In this document: one piece after another, positions 17,087 through 26,287 of the stretch
Position numbering within the stretch: position 1 is the stretch's first letter
Layout: each line of letters opens with the position of its first letter
Assembly: GCF_000245755.1 (NCBI RefSeq)
Contig: NZ_JH601088.1
Span: 552,814-593,981 of the forward strand
Source: Helcococcus kunzii ATCC 51366
GTDB taxonomy: Bacteria; Bacillota; Clostridia; Tissierellales; Peptoniphilaceae
Reading direction: 5' to 3'
Length of the DNA stretch: 41,168 bases
Position numbers and translations under genes: made by a program
Notes under the pieces: generated by a model
The model's input: the letters and a program-made list of their open reading frames with translations, nothing else
Databases searched by the model: none
Told to the model about the DNA's origin: nothing

Positions 17087-17287
17087 TTTACATGTCTAAA
17101 CGGTCAAACTAAAAATACACATGTAGAAAAATATTGAAAATTACATGTGTAAAACGGAAAATGTGGAATGCACATGTAAATTTTTTTTGGGTCTACATGT
17201 GTGAATGGAAAAAGGTCTTTTACACATGTAAAATGGCTAAAAATCCTACATGTGTAAATTAAATATTTTAAAATAAGCATGTAAAAA
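17087..17287. repeat. 52-53-bp tandem hairpin array B (4 copies)
   Basis: The palindromic core CATGT occurs at 17091, 17120, 17144, 17173, 17196, 17225, 17249 and 17278. Intervals alternate 29, 24, 29, 23, 29, 24, 29, so the full unit is 52-53 bp. Odd copies read TACATGTGTAAA and even copies read TACACATGTA, forming inverted arms of about 10 bp. There is no open reading frame. It lies between the telA terminator and the pepT promoter. Confidence 0.9.
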
Positions 17288-17303
17288 TGGTGATATAAAG
17301 TAA

Positions 17304-17398
17304 TTTCCTGATTAAACCGAAAATCCCAAAAAAATCAGGAAAACCAATCAAAAAACTTTCCTGATTAAATCAACATTCCTAAAATAATCAGGAAAACC
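17304..17398. repeat. 53-bp hairpin array C (2 copies)
   Basis: TTTCCTGATTAAA begins at 17304 and 17357, and the inverse AATCAGGAAAACC at 17333 and 17386. Both give a period of 53 bp, and arm spacing within the unit (29, then 24) equals that of array B just upstream, although the sequence is unrelated. Confidence 0.88.
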
Positions 17399-17468
17399 CG
17401 CTAAACCTAATAGATAAATTAATTTGTCATTAAAAACTTCCCCACATATATTAATTTTTATTTAGCTT

Positions 17469-17496
17469 TTGTATTTATCAACTAAAGTTGTATAAT
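17469..17496 (+). promoter_or_regulatory. Probable pepT promoter
   Basis: TTGTAT (17469-17474), 16 bp, then a perfect TATAAT (17491-17496). The pepT start follows about 60 bp later. Confidence 0.55.
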
Positions 17497-17559
17497 GAAT
17501 ATTGTATAAAATAATAAAATGAGATTTATTTATATTATTTAATTAAATAAGGAGAGATT

Positions 17560-18807
17560 ATGAAAAGAGAAGAATTTAAAGATGTAACAGAAAGATTTTT
17601 AAGATATGTAAAAATAGATACACAATCCGATCCTGATAGTGAAACATTCCCAAGTACAGAAAAACAAAAGAATCTATTGAGATTATTGTTTGAAGAGTTG
17701 CAAGATATGGGTGTTGAATCAGAAATGGATGAAGTTAATGGATATGTTTATGGTAAAATACCTTCAAATATAGAAGATAAAAATGATCCTAGAAATCAAA
17801 AGACTATTGCCTTTATTTCTCATGTTGATACTTCTCCAGAAGTTTCTGGAAAAGATGTAAATCCACAAATTGTAAAGAATTATCAAGGTCAAGTAATTAA
17901 ATTAAATGAAGATTTAGTATTAGATCCGGAAGAGTTTAGTTCATTAAAACAATTTATTGGTCAAGATTTAATCACAACAGATGGTAGTACTTTATTGGGT
18001 GCGGATGATAAATCTGGAGTTGCAGAAATTATGACAATGGTGTCATATTTTGTAAAACATCCTAAAGTGGAACATGGAAATATTGCCATTTGTTTTACTC
18101 CTGATGAAGAAATTGGAAAAGGGGTTGATAATATTGACTTAGATAAGTTGGGAGCTGATTTTGCTTATACTGTTGATGGCGGAGTGTTAGGAGAATTGGA
18201 GTATGAAAACTTTAATGCTGCAGGAGCAAAGATTGTAGTGAAAGGTAAATCTGTTCATCCTGGATCTGCAAAAGGATTAATGATAAATGCATCTGATATT
18301 GCTGCGGAATTTGCAAGTTTAATGCCTAAAGATCAAGTGCCACAAAATACTGAAGGATATGAAGGTTTTATCGCTCTTATGGGAATGTCTGGTAGTGTTG
18401 AAGAAGCTACTCTTACATATATAATTCGTGATCATAATATGAAAAAATTTGAAGCGAAGAAAAAATTAGTTGCCAATGCAGCTGAAAGATTAAATGAAAC
18501 ATATGGAAAAGATGTGGTAAAAGCAATAATTAAAGATTCCTATTATAATATGGAAGATAAAATTAAACCACATATGTTTTTAATTGAAAGAGCAAAAGAA
18601 GCGATGGAAGAGATGGATATTAAACCATTAATATCTCCAATTAGAGGTGGTACAGATGGTGCAAGACTGTCATTTATGGGATTACCAACTCCAAATATTT
18701 GTGCAGGTGGAGTTAATTTCCATGGAAAATATGAATATGTAAGCATTCAATCAATGGAAGCAATTTCTGAATTAATTACAAGAATTGCAATGAATGTATT
18801 TAAATAG
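17560..18807 (+). CDS. pepT: Peptidase T (tripeptide aminopeptidase)
   Basis: Cytosolic dizinc M20B aminopeptidase that removes the N-terminal residue from tripeptides, 415 residues, normal length. Metal-site motifs are clear: ISHVDTSPE (about 86-94), LLGADDKSG (about 146-154), TPDEEIGKG (about 181-189), YTVDGG (about 204-209) and a C-terminal NFHGKYEYVS (about 386-395). RGGTDGARLSFMGLPTPN is the family's substrate-binding segment. It stands alone with its own promoter and an AAGGAGAG ribosome site. Confidence 0.95.
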   Translation: MKREEFKDVTERFLRYVKIDTQSDPDSETFPSTEKQKNLLRLLFEELQDMGVESEMDEVNGYVYGKIPSNIEDKNDPRNQKTIAFISHVDTSPEVSGKDVNPQIVKNYQGQVIKLNEDLVLDPEEFSSLKQFIGQDLITTDGSTLLGADDKSGVAEIMTMVSYFVKHPKVEHGNIAICFTPDEEIGKGVDNIDLDKLGADFAYTVDGGVLGELEYENFNAAGAKIVVKGKSVHPGSAKGLMINASDIAAEFASLMPKDQVPQNTEGYEGFIALMGMSGSVEEATLTYIIRDHNMKKFEAKKKLVANAAERLNETYGKDVVKAIIKDSYYNMEDKIKPHMFLIERAKEAMEEMDIKPLISPIRGGTDGARLSFMGLPTPNICAGGVNFHGKYEYVSIQSMEAISELITRIAMNVFK

Positions 18808-18903
18808 ATAAATTTTCTTATCTTAAAATAAACAAAAATTAAGCATTTTAGTGTATCATAAAGAATTTAATTTATGATATAATACCAATTATATGAGGTG
18901 AAC

Positions 18904-19731
18904 ATGATAATAAAAGTTGATAATTTTATTAGAAAAATGAATACAGAGTTAAAATCGAATATAGAAAAATTAGAATTTATTCCAAAACTTCAATTAGTTA
19001 GAATTGGAAATGATATTGGTGCAAAATCTTTTGAAAAATCTATTTTCAAAGAAGCGAAAAAAATCGGTATTGATGTTGATGTAAAGATATTTTACAAATG
19101 TGATAGTGAAAGTGAAATTATTGAGTTTATAGAACAGGTAAATGAAGATAACACTATAAATGGTATTTTATTATTTTTACCTATCGATAATAAATTTAAT
19201 CAGAGAAAAATATTAAATACAATTTCTCCTAAAAAAGATGTAGATGGATTAAATATCAAATCATTGGCGAAATTATTTATAACTGATGAATACAGAAATG
19301 TACCAACTACTGCACTTTCAACATTAGAATTTCTACAATCTTTAACTAATCTAGAAGGTAAAGATGTTTTAGTTATCAATAGATCACTTATAATTGGTAA
19401 ACCATTGTATTTTATGCTCTCAAATGAGAATGCAACTGTACAAATGGCGCACTCTAAAACCGCAGATATTTACGAAAAAATGGCTAATGCAGATATTATT
19501 ATTTCCGCTATAGGTAAACCTAAATTTTTTAAAACTGAAAAGTTTAAAAAGGATGCAATAATTGTTGATTTAGGAGTATCCACTTTGGGTGGATTGCTAT
19601 ATGGAGATTTTGATTCATCAAATTATGAAAATTTAGATATTAAATATGTACCTTCAATTGGTGGGGTAGGAAAGATTAATTCAAATATGATATTAAAAAA
19701 TACATATAGAAATGGAGTAGAAAATGACTGA
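18904..19731 (+). CDS. folD: Divergent FolD-like methylene-THF dehydrogenase
   Basis: Protein of the FolD family, about 275 residues. An upstream GTG at 18898 is in frame, but it lies inside GAGGTGA, which is a good ribosome site for the ATG at 18904. FolD landmarks are KDVDGLN (111-117, with the conserved Asp), the Rossmann segment NRSLIIGKP, the ATVQMAHSKT block and VDLGVST near the end. Two catalytic regions look altered. The YxxxK segment is replaced by something like SFEKSIFKEA (42-51), and the conserved Gln of the VQLPLP motif is Phe91 (LLFLPI). In known FolD enzymes the Lys and Gln serve cyclohydrolase chemistry, so that activity may be lost or changed. It overlaps trpS by 8 bp. Confidence 0.82.
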   Translation: MIIKVDNFIRKMNTELKSNIEKLEFIPKLQLVRIGNDIGAKSFEKSIFKEAKKIGIDVDVKIFYKCDSESEIIEFIEQVNEDNTINGILLFLPIDNKFNQRKILNTISPKKDVDGLNIKSLAKLFITDEYRNVPTTALSTLEFLQSLTNLEGKDVLVINRSLIIGKPLYFMLSNENATVQMAHSKTADIYEKMANADIIISAIGKPKFFKTEKFKKDAIIVDLGVSTLGGLLYGDFDSSNYENLDIKYVPSIGGVGKINSNMILKNTYRNGVEND

Positions 19732-20728
19732 AAATAAAAAAGTTGTTTTAAGTTTAGTGCAACCAACAGGTGATTTAACTATTGGAAATTACTTAGGTGC
19801 GATACAAAATTTTATTAAATTACAAGAGAAATATGAATGTTATATCGGTATAGCAGATTTGCATTCAATTACTGTGCCACAAGTACCTGCAGAATTGAGA
19901 AGAAGGACAAAAAGTGTTCTAGCAACATATATGGCGCTTGGACTTGATCCAGAAAAAGTTGCTTTATTTGTACAATCCCACAATCTAGACCATTTGAAAC
20001 TATATTGGGTACTAAACACAATTTCATATATGGGTCAATTATCTAGAATGACACAATTTAAGGAAAAATCAGAAAAAAATGAAGAAAACAAAAATGCTGC
20101 ATTATTTACATATCCAGTGTTAATGGCAGCAGACATTTTAGTTTATAATGCTGATTTTGTACCAGTTGGTATAGATCAAAAACAACACTTAGAGTTAACA
20201 AGAGATTTAGCAATAAGATTTAATAGTAGATATTCTGATACATTTAAAATCCCAGAACCTATAATCAATGAATCTACTAGAAAAATTATGTCATTAAAAA
20301 ATCCTGAAAAGAAAATGAGTAAATCAGATGAAGATAAATCAGCATCAATTTTCTTATTAGATGATCCAAAGAGTGTAAAGAAAAAGATTATGTCAGCTGT
20401 TACTGATTCCTTTATGAACTTTGCATATACAGAAGACCAACCTGGATTAAAAAATTTAATTGATATACACTGTTCTTTCTCTGGAGAAAGCCCAGAAAGC
20501 ATAGTAGAAAGATATAAAGGAAGAGGCTATGGAGAATTCAAGAAAGAATTAGCGGAAGTAGTTTCTACATTTATAGAAGAATTCCAAGAGAAATATAATG
20601 AAATACTTAAAGACGATGATAGACTTGAAAAGATTCTAGAAGAAGGATTACAAAAATCATTAAGAAAAACTAGAAGAATGATGGATAAAGTATATAGAAA
20701 AGTAGGATTTTTGCAATTAGGAAAATAA
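19724..20728 (+). CDS. trpS: Tryptophanyl-tRNA synthetase
   Basis: Class I aminoacyl-tRNA synthetase charging tRNA-Trp, 334 residues, normal for bacterial TrpS. The nucleotide-binding HIGH equivalent is TIGN in QPTGDLTIGNYLGAI (about 12-26), and the second motif KMSKS occurs in EKKMSKSDEDK (about 190-200). MAADILVYNADFVPVGIDQK is a typical TrpS segment. It overlaps the folD-like gene by 8 bp, so the two are co-transcribed. No T-box precedes it. A terminator hairpin follows. Confidence 0.96.
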   Translation: MTENKKVVLSLVQPTGDLTIGNYLGAIQNFIKLQEKYECYIGIADLHSITVPQVPAELRRRTKSVLATYMALGLDPEKVALFVQSHNLDHLKLYWVLNTISYMGQLSRMTQFKEKSEKNEENKNAALFTYPVLMAADILVYNADFVPVGIDQKQHLELTRDLAIRFNSRYSDTFKIPEPIINESTRKIMSLKNPEKKMSKSDEDKSASIFLLDDPKSVKKKIMSAVTDSFMNFAYTEDQPGLKNLIDIHCSFSGESPESIVERYKGRGYGEFKKELAEVVSTFIEEFQEKYNEILKDDDRLEKILEEGLQKSLRKTRRMMDKVYRKVGFLQLGK

Positions 20729-20732
20729 TAAT

Positions 20733-20770
20733 AAAAAAAGGAATGGCTATTTAAGTTCTATTCCTTTTTA
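20733..20770 (+). terminator. Terminator after trpS
   Basis: AAAAAAAGGAAT (20733-20744) pairs with ATTCCTTTTT (20760-20769). Confidence 0.75.
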
Positions 20771-20785
20771 ATTTAAGGAGCAGAT

Positions 20786-21139
20786 ATGTTAACATATAAA
20801 ATGATAGATAGAAATGATAAATATATTAGATATAAATATTTTCCGTATGGCAAAGATATAAAAGTTGCAGGGGGAATTATAAAAATAGATTTAATAAATA
20901 ATCAATATATTATTGAAGAATTAGCTCAATTAGATAAACGTGAAGAATTCTCTGATGAAGAAATTATGCAAATGTTGGAATATATTAATTCTGAAAGGAA
21001 AAAGGGCGATTTCCCATTATTAACAAAAGAAGAGTTTATAGAAAAGAATTTAAATTATGTATTTTCTACTAAATTGGTTGAAGAAATATTTAAACAAATA
21101 CAAAAAAATAATATTAAAGAAAAAGGTATACTTTTTTAA
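20786..21139 (+). CDS. Small protein of unknown function
   Basis: Predicted soluble protein of 117 residues with an AAGGAG site seven bases before the ATG. The first 50 residues look beta-rich (DKYIRYKYFPYG, VAGGIIKIDL). The rest is helical and charged, with the acidic DKREEFSDEEIMQML and a lysine-rich end. No membrane segment, signal peptide or known catalytic motif is visible and I do not recognise a family. It lies between the trpS terminator and the autolysin promoter and has no clear operon partner. Confidence 0.7.
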   Translation: MLTYKMIDRNDKYIRYKYFPYGKDIKVAGGIIKIDLINNQYIIEELAQLDKREEFSDEEIMQMLEYINSERKKGDFPLLTKEEFIEKNLNYVFSTKLVEEIFKQIQKNNIKEKGILF

Positions 21140-21171
21140 ATAATACAGAAAATTAATAAAATCGAAGAAAT

Positions 21172-21226
21172 TGTAATTATTTTGTAACAATTTGTTGAAA
21201 TTTTAAGTAAAAAGTAATAATATAAT
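21172..21226 (+). promoter_or_regulatory. WalR-like direct repeat and promoter of the autolysin gene
   Basis: TGTAAT (21172-21177), five bases, TGTAAC (21183-21188) fit TGTWAH-N5-TGTWAH exactly. A perfect TATAAT is at 21221-21226 with no good -35 box. The geometry resembles the repeats before the VWA-TelA operon at 12474. Confidence 0.55.
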
Positions 21227-21269
21227 TATTGCTGAATAATTTTTATAAATCTAATTTGAAGAGGTAAAC

Positions 21270-23447
21270 ATGAAAATAGAAAAAATATTAAAATCATTTT
21301 TAATGTTAGTGATAACAGCGAGTATTATATTTACAAGTTCATTTTACTCAATAGCTGCACAAACATATACTTTACACAATAGTGTTAAGACATATAAAAC
21401 TGCAGATGAAGCTAAAAACAAGACAAATCCAGCAGGCACATATCCAGCTGGCGAATATTTCGTTTTTAGAGAGTATACTAATGGCATGATTAATATTTCA
21501 AAAGCTCCTAATCAAGCTGGAGCGTGGATTAATCCTTCTGATAATATTGATCAACCAAGTAATGTGGAAACAGATAAGATTCCAGAAATTTCAGCAACCG
21601 ATTTTGAAAAAATTTCTTCAGAATATGCAGCAGGGATATTTACATTAAACTCAGAAACTAAAACGTATAAGACTTTTGAAGATGCTTTAGCTGAAGCAAA
21701 TTCAAATGGTAAGTTAGTTTCAGGAAAATACTATATCTATGAATCTAGAGATGGTATGTTAAACATTTCAAATGTTAATGGACAAATGGGTCAATGGATA
21801 AATCCTGGCGAGGCTATGGTGGATGTAATAAAGTATTTAGAAAGAATTCAAATTGAAAGTCCAGAATTAAGGATTGAAAGTGAATTACGCGGGACAACAT
21901 ATTATTCAGTATTTGGCACTATTAAAGGGTATTCAACATCTCAAGATGCTTTAAGAAAAATTAATAGTGTAAAAACAGTTGAACCGGGAACTTACTATAT
22001 TTATAAACATGCAGACAACATGCTAAATGTAACTACTGATATTAGTCAACCTGGTACTTGGATTAATCCGAGAGAAAATAATACTATGATTCGTATTAGA
22101 CCAGAAGCTAATCCAACAGAATATGTAAATAAAGTTGGACCAGTCGCTCAAAAATTGACATCAAATAAAGATTTATATGCATCAGTAATGATCGCTCAAT
22201 CAATGTTAGAATCAGGTTTTGGTACTTCACATTTATCAAGTGAAAAATTTAATAACTACTTTGGTATTAAAGGATATTTCAAAGAGCAAGCAGTTGCCAT
22301 TCATACTTTTGAGTACACATCAAAAGGAGAATCATATTCAGTAATTGCACCATTCAAGAAATACAATTCAATTGATGAATCATTTGCAGATTATATTGAC
22401 TTTTTAACTGGTTCAAACAATCCAGAATCTTGGAGATATAAATTATACTATGGAGTAAGAAAATCTCAAGCAAAAACATATAAGGATGCAGCAAACTACT
22501 TAACTGGTAGATATGCAACTTCACCAGAGTATGGTACTGTATTAATAAAACTTATTGATCAATATGATTTAACAAGATTTGATACTTATAATGGTGGAAA
22601 TGAGCCAGAAGAACAAAGTGGTTGGAAGAAAATTGGTGATAAATGGTCATATATAGATGAATCTGGAAAACAAGTTATTTCATCATGGAAGAGAGTTCAA
22701 TTATTAGATTCTAATAATATGCCAACTGGTGATTATAATTGGAAATACTTCAATGCAAAAGGTGAAAGTATTGACCAATTCTATAAAGAAAATGGTTTAG
22801 TTTGGTTATCTAAAGAAGGACCATATAATCCATATCACAAAGGCTGGTGGACAGATCCAAATAGTGGATATAAATATTTCTTCAGATTAACTTCAGGAAC
22901 AAGAGTTTCTGGTAGACAATATGTAGATGGTGGCTGGATTTATTTCAGAGAAACTGGCTCATTAGCATTGGGATGGCAATATTATCAAGGTGCTTGGAGA
23001 TACAATGACCCAGCAAATAATGGTAAAGAAGTTACTGGCACATGGAAATGGCTTCCAATTAAAGATAAAGAAGGCGTAAAAAACTGGAAATTCTTTAATT
23101 CAAAAGGTGAAAGCATGGATCAATCATATAGAGAAAATGGATATGTATGGCTTTCACAAAAAGGACCAGCTACAGAGTACCGTAGAGGATGGTGGTATAA
23201 TCCACAAAATAAATCCAAATACTTCTTTAGATTAAAAACTGGAAGTATGGTAACTGGAAAACAATATATTGATGGTAACTGGAGATACTTCAGATCATCT
23301 GGTACATTAGCTACAGGATGGCAATATATAAATGGTCATTGGAATTACTACATCTCTGAAACTGGAGCAATGGTTACAGGAAGAAAAGTAATTGATGGAA
23401 AGACTTATACTTTTACTAAAGATGGAAATCTAATAGGAAGAAAATAG
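21270..23447 (+). CDS. Secreted GH73-like glucosaminidase (autolysin) with wall-binding repeats
   Basis: Secreted peptidoglycan hydrolase of 725 residues. A signal peptide covers about 1-32 (cleavage near SIAA-QTY). Three related N-terminal modules follow (about 32-85, 125-175 and 215-270), each with a YKT..DA start, an AGxYxxF/Y core and a WINP end. The GH73/FlgJ-like domain spans about 280-440, with catalytic Glu314 in MIAQSMLESGFGTS and NNYFGIKG after it. The C-terminal 280 residues consist of aromatic/glycine-rich choline-binding-like repeats (GWKKIGDKWSYI, GWQYYQGAWRY, GWQYINGHWNYY), including a duplicated block. It cleaves the glycan strand and probably attaches to wall polymers non-covalently. 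A WalR-like site fits the known control of autolysins. Confidence 0.9.
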   Translation: MKIEKILKSFLMLVITASIIFTSSFYSIAAQTYTLHNSVKTYKTADEAKNKTNPAGTYPAGEYFVFREYTNGMINISKAPNQAGAWINPSDNIDQPSNVETDKIPEISATDFEKISSEYAAGIFTLNSETKTYKTFEDALAEANSNGKLVSGKYYIYESRDGMLNISNVNGQMGQWINPGEAMVDVIKYLERIQIESPELRIESELRGTTYYSVFGTIKGYSTSQDALRKINSVKTVEPGTYYIYKHADNMLNVTTDISQPGTWINPRENNTMIRIRPEANPTEYVNKVGPVAQKLTSNKDLYASVMIAQSMLESGFGTSHLSSEKFNNYFGIKGYFKEQAVAIHTFEYTSKGESYSVIAPFKKYNSIDESFADYIDFLTGSNNPESWRYKLYYGVRKSQAKTYKDAANYLTGRYATSPEYGTVLIKLIDQYDLTRFDTYNGGNEPEEQSGWKKIGDKWSYIDESGKQVISSWKRVQLLDSNNMPTGDYNWKYFNAKGESIDQFYKENGLVWLSKEGPYNPYHKGWWTDPNSGYKYFFRLTSGTRVSGRQYVDGGWIYFRETGSLALGWQYYQGAWRYNDPANNGKEVTGTWKWLPIKDKEGVKNWKFFNSKGESMDQSYRENGYVWLSQKGPATEYRRGWWYNPQNKSKYFFRLKTGSMVTGKQYIDGNWRYFRSSGTLATGWQYINGHWNYYISETGAMVTGRKVIDGKTYTFTKDGNLIGRK

Positions 23448-23461
23448 AAATTATTGAAATC

Positions 23462-23515
23462 AAAAGTGAAAGAACTCTATTTTATAAAAACTAAAGAGCA
23501 CTTTCACTTTTTTTT
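23462..23515 (+). terminator. Terminator after the autolysin gene
   Basis: AAAAGTGAAAG (23462-23472) pairs with CTTTCACTTTT (23501-23511), with an inner CTCT/AGAG helix and a T-run. Confidence 0.88.
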
Positions 23516-23611
23516 ATAAAATAAATCGTTATTTAATGTTTATAATATTAAACATGGGTATACATATAATGTATGTAAATATTTGAAATTAAATTCTAAA
23601 GGGAGGAATTT

Positions 23612-24217
23612 ATGAAATTTGAATTACCAAAATTACCGTATGCATTTGATGCATTAGAACCACATATTGATGCGAAGACAATGGAAATCCACCATGATAA
23701 ACATCATGCGACTTATGTAAATAAATTAAATGATGCACTTGAAGGTCATGAAGATTTACAAGATAAAACATTAGAAGAATTAATTAGTGATATTGATGCA
23801 TTACCATCAGATATTCAAACAGCAGTTAGAAACAATGGTGGAGGACATGCAAACCATTCATTCTTCTGGGAAGGATTATGCAATGATGGTTGCGAACCAC
23901 AAGGTAATCTAAAAGAAGCTATTGAAAAGAAATTTGGTTCAATCGATGAATTTAAAGATGAATTTTCAAAAGCTGCAGCAGGAAGATTTGGTTCAGGTTG
24001 GGCATGGTTAGTATTAAATAATGGCGAATTAGAAATTATTTCAACACCAAACCAAGACTCACCATTAATGGAAGTTAAAACTCCAATAATCGGATTAGAC
24101 GTTTGGGAACATGCATACTATCTAAAATATCAAAACAAAAGACCAGAATATATTAAAGCATTCTTTAATGTATTAAATTGGGAAAAAGCTGAAGAAAGAT
24201 TTAATGAAGCTAAATAA
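23612..24217 (+). CDS. sodA: Superoxide dismutase, manganese type
   Basis: Cytosolic superoxide dismutase of 201 residues, normal length. The four metal ligands are His27 (MEIHHDKHH), His82 ([10 protein letters not shown]), Asp163 and His167 (DVWEHAYY). GGGHANHS and PNQDSPL are the segments that in the family mark manganese rather than iron enzymes; metal use itself can only be measured. It is monocistronic, with a GGGAGG site and a strong terminator. It would protect an anaerobe during oxygen exposure. Confidence 0.96.
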   Translation: MKFELPKLPYAFDALEPHIDAKTMEIHHDKHHATYVNKLNDALEGHEDLQDKTLEELISDIDALPSDIQTAVRNNGGGHANHSFFWEGLCNDGCEPQGNLKEAIEKKFGSIDEFKDEFSKAAAGRFGSGWAWLVLNNGELEIISTPNQDSPLMEVKTPIIGLDVWEHAYYLKYQNKRPEYIKAFFNVLNWEKAEERFNEAK

Positions 24218-24224
24218 ATAAATT

Positions 24225-24274
24225 AGACGGTTGCAAAGTAACATTTTTAGTTATTTTGTAACCGTCTTTTTTTT
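24225..24274 (+). terminator. Terminator after sodA
   Basis: AGACGGTT...GTAAC (24225 onward) pairs with GTTA...AACCGTCT (ending 24267), followed by eight T. Confidence 0.92.
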
Positions 24275-24456
24275 GCCTTAAAATTATAATTAACATTTTT
24301 TGATGTAAAATTTTTAATATATTTTTAGCTTTACTATATGATTAATAAAAAATATCATATTTTTATTGTATATTTCATATAATAGTAGAATATATTCATA
24401 CTTAGATAATATTTAATCAAATAGTATAATTCTAAATTAAAGAAAGGAAGGTGTTT

Positions 24457-25454
24457 ATGGTTGGTATTATTATAGCAAGTCACGGTTCATTAGCAGAAGG
24501 TATACTTCAAGCTAGTGAGATGATTTTTGGTAAACAAGATAATGTCGCAGCGTGCACATTATTACCAAGTGAAGGTCCTGAAGATATCAAGAGAAAAATT
24601 GAAGAAGCTATTTCTTCTTTTGATAGTCAAGATGAAATACTAATACTTGCTGATTTATGGGGCGGTACTCCATTTAATCAAGCATCTCAAGTAATAGCAG
24701 GTCATGAAGACAAATGGGCTATAGTTGCAGGAGTTAATCTGCCGATGGCAATAGCTTCTTTTTGGAAAAGATTCGCTGAAGAATCAGCTCAAGCAATTGC
24801 TAAAAATGTTTTAGGAGGAGGTAAAAACGATGTTAAAATTAATCCGGAATCATTAGTTCCTAAAGTTGAAACAAAGGCAAAAGAAGTTAAAGTTGTTATA
24901 GGATCAATTCCAGAAGGTACAGCTATTGGAGATGGAAAATTCAATTATGTATTGGCACGTATTGATACAAGACTTTTACATGGACAAGTTGCAACCGGTT
25001 GGACAAAATCTACTAATCCTGACAGAATCATTGTAGTAAGTGACAAGGTAGCACAAGATGATTTAAGAAAAAATATGATTATGGAAGCTACTCATCCATA
25101 AGTAACATCTCGTGTAGTTCCTATTTGGAAAATGATAGAAGTATCCAAGTATCCAAGTATCCAAGATTCGGAGGAAATAGAGCGATGCTTATTTTCGAAA
25201 CTCCTTAAGATATATTAAAAGCTATTGAAGGTGGAGTGGATATTAAGGAAATTAACTTAGGTTCAATTGATTACTCATTAGGAAAAGATGTTATTACAAC
25301 TTCAGTTGCTATGGGAAAAGAAGATTACGAAGCTTTAGATAAATTAAGAAAAATGGGAATCAAATTTGATGTTCGTAAAGTGCCGACTGATAAGGGCGAA
25401 AATTTTGATAACATGATGAAAAAAGCAAAAGAACAACTTTATTATGAGGGTTTT
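24457..25454 (+). pseudogene. manX: Broken mannose-family PTS EIIAB gene
   Basis: Phosphotransferase EIIAB gene of the mannose family with at least three lesions. The ATG at 24457 follows AGGAAGG. The IIA domain is intact with the phospho-His in ASHGSLAEG, and the IIB domain has its His in RIDTRLLHGQV. An in-frame TAA then occurs at 25099-25101. A triplicated 8-bp unit at 25142-25165 shifts the frame; two copies would keep it. A second TAA (25206-25208) sits where relatives have Gln in a TPQD-like motif. The rest of IIB (IEGG onward to about 25454) is preserved in the new frame and runs without a stop into the EIIC start. Half of IIB is therefore lost from the product. Confidence 0.88.
25142..25165 (+). 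repeat. 8-bp tandem triplication inside the EIIB coding region
   Basis: TATCCAAG occurs three times in a row (25142, 25150, 25158). With two copies the reading VSKYPRFGG matches the family; the third copy shifts the frame by 8. This is typical of replication slippage. Confidence 0.92.
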
Positions 25455-26273
25455 ATGAGTACAATGCAAATTATTCTAATTTTTCTAATAGCATTTTTAG
25501 CAGGCACTGAAGGTGTATTAGATCAATTTCAATTTCATCAACCAACTGTAAGCTGTACTTTGATTGGTTTGGTAACAGGACATTTAAAAGAAGGAGTCAT
25601 TTTAGGTGGTTCCTTACAACTTATAACTTTAGGATGGGCAAATGTTGGTGCTGCAATAGCTCCAGACGTTGCTTTAGCTGGTGTATCAGCTGCGATTATC
25701 ATGGTTTTAGGTTTACAAAGCGGTGATGTTTCAAATGTAAATACAGCCATTAACACATCAATTTTTATAGCTGTTCCTATTGCTATCGCTGGTCTATTCT
25801 TAACAATGATAGTTAGAACAATTAGTATATCATTAGTTCATGGTATGGATAGAGCTGCTGAAACAGGAAATTTCAAAGCCATAGATGGGCTAAGTATTTT
25901 AGCTGTGACACTACAAGGTTTAAGAATTGCTATCCCAGCATTAATTATTTGTTTAATAAGCCCAGAAGTTGTTACAAATGCTCTTAATTCAATGCCTAAA
26001 TGGTTAACAGAAGGTATGGTAATTGGTGGTGGTATGGTTGCTGCTGTGGGTTACGCAATGGTTATTAATCTAATGGAAACAAAAGAAACATGGCCATTCT
26101 TTGCTCTAGGTTTTGCGATTTCAGCATTATCAGAATTAACATTAATCGCTTTAGGTGTAATCGGTATTTCTTTAGCATTAATTTACACAACATTAAAAAA
26201 TGCAAGCAAAAATAACAACTCAGGTAATGGTGGTTCAGGCGATCCACTTGGCGATATACTGAATGACTATTAA
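25455..26273 (+). CDS. manY: Mannose-family PTS EIIC component
   Basis: Membrane component of 272 residues, intact, normal for EIIC-Man. The family opening MSTMQIILIFLIAFLAG and the GGSLQLITLGWANVGAAIAP segment (about 54-73) of the transport core are present, with six or more hydrophobic spans. The C-terminus is a Gly/Ser/Asn-rich tail (about 254-272). The frame is open upstream into the EIIB remnant, so the exact start is a choice; the ATG preceded by GAGGG was taken. With both EIIAB and EIID broken, it probably cannot transport sugar alone. Confidence 0.85.
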   Translation: MSTMQIILIFLIAFLAGTEGVLDQFQFHQPTVSCTLIGLVTGHLKEGVILGGSLQLITLGWANVGAAIAPDVALAGVSAAIIMVLGLQSGDVSNVNTAINTSIFIAVPIAIAGLFLTMIVRTISISLVHGMDRAAETGNFKAIDGLSILAVTLQGLRIAIPALIICLISPEVVTNALNSMPKWLTEGMVIGGGMVAAVGYAMVINLMETKETWPFFALGFAISALSELTLIALGVIGISLALIYTTLKNASKNNNSGNGGSGDPLGDILNDY

Positions 26274-26287
26274 AAGGAGGCGTCATA

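Noticed and set aside
17087..17398. CRISPR array
   Set aside because: The repeated unit fills the whole period and the intervening parts also recur; there are no unique spacers of even length and no cas genes in the window.
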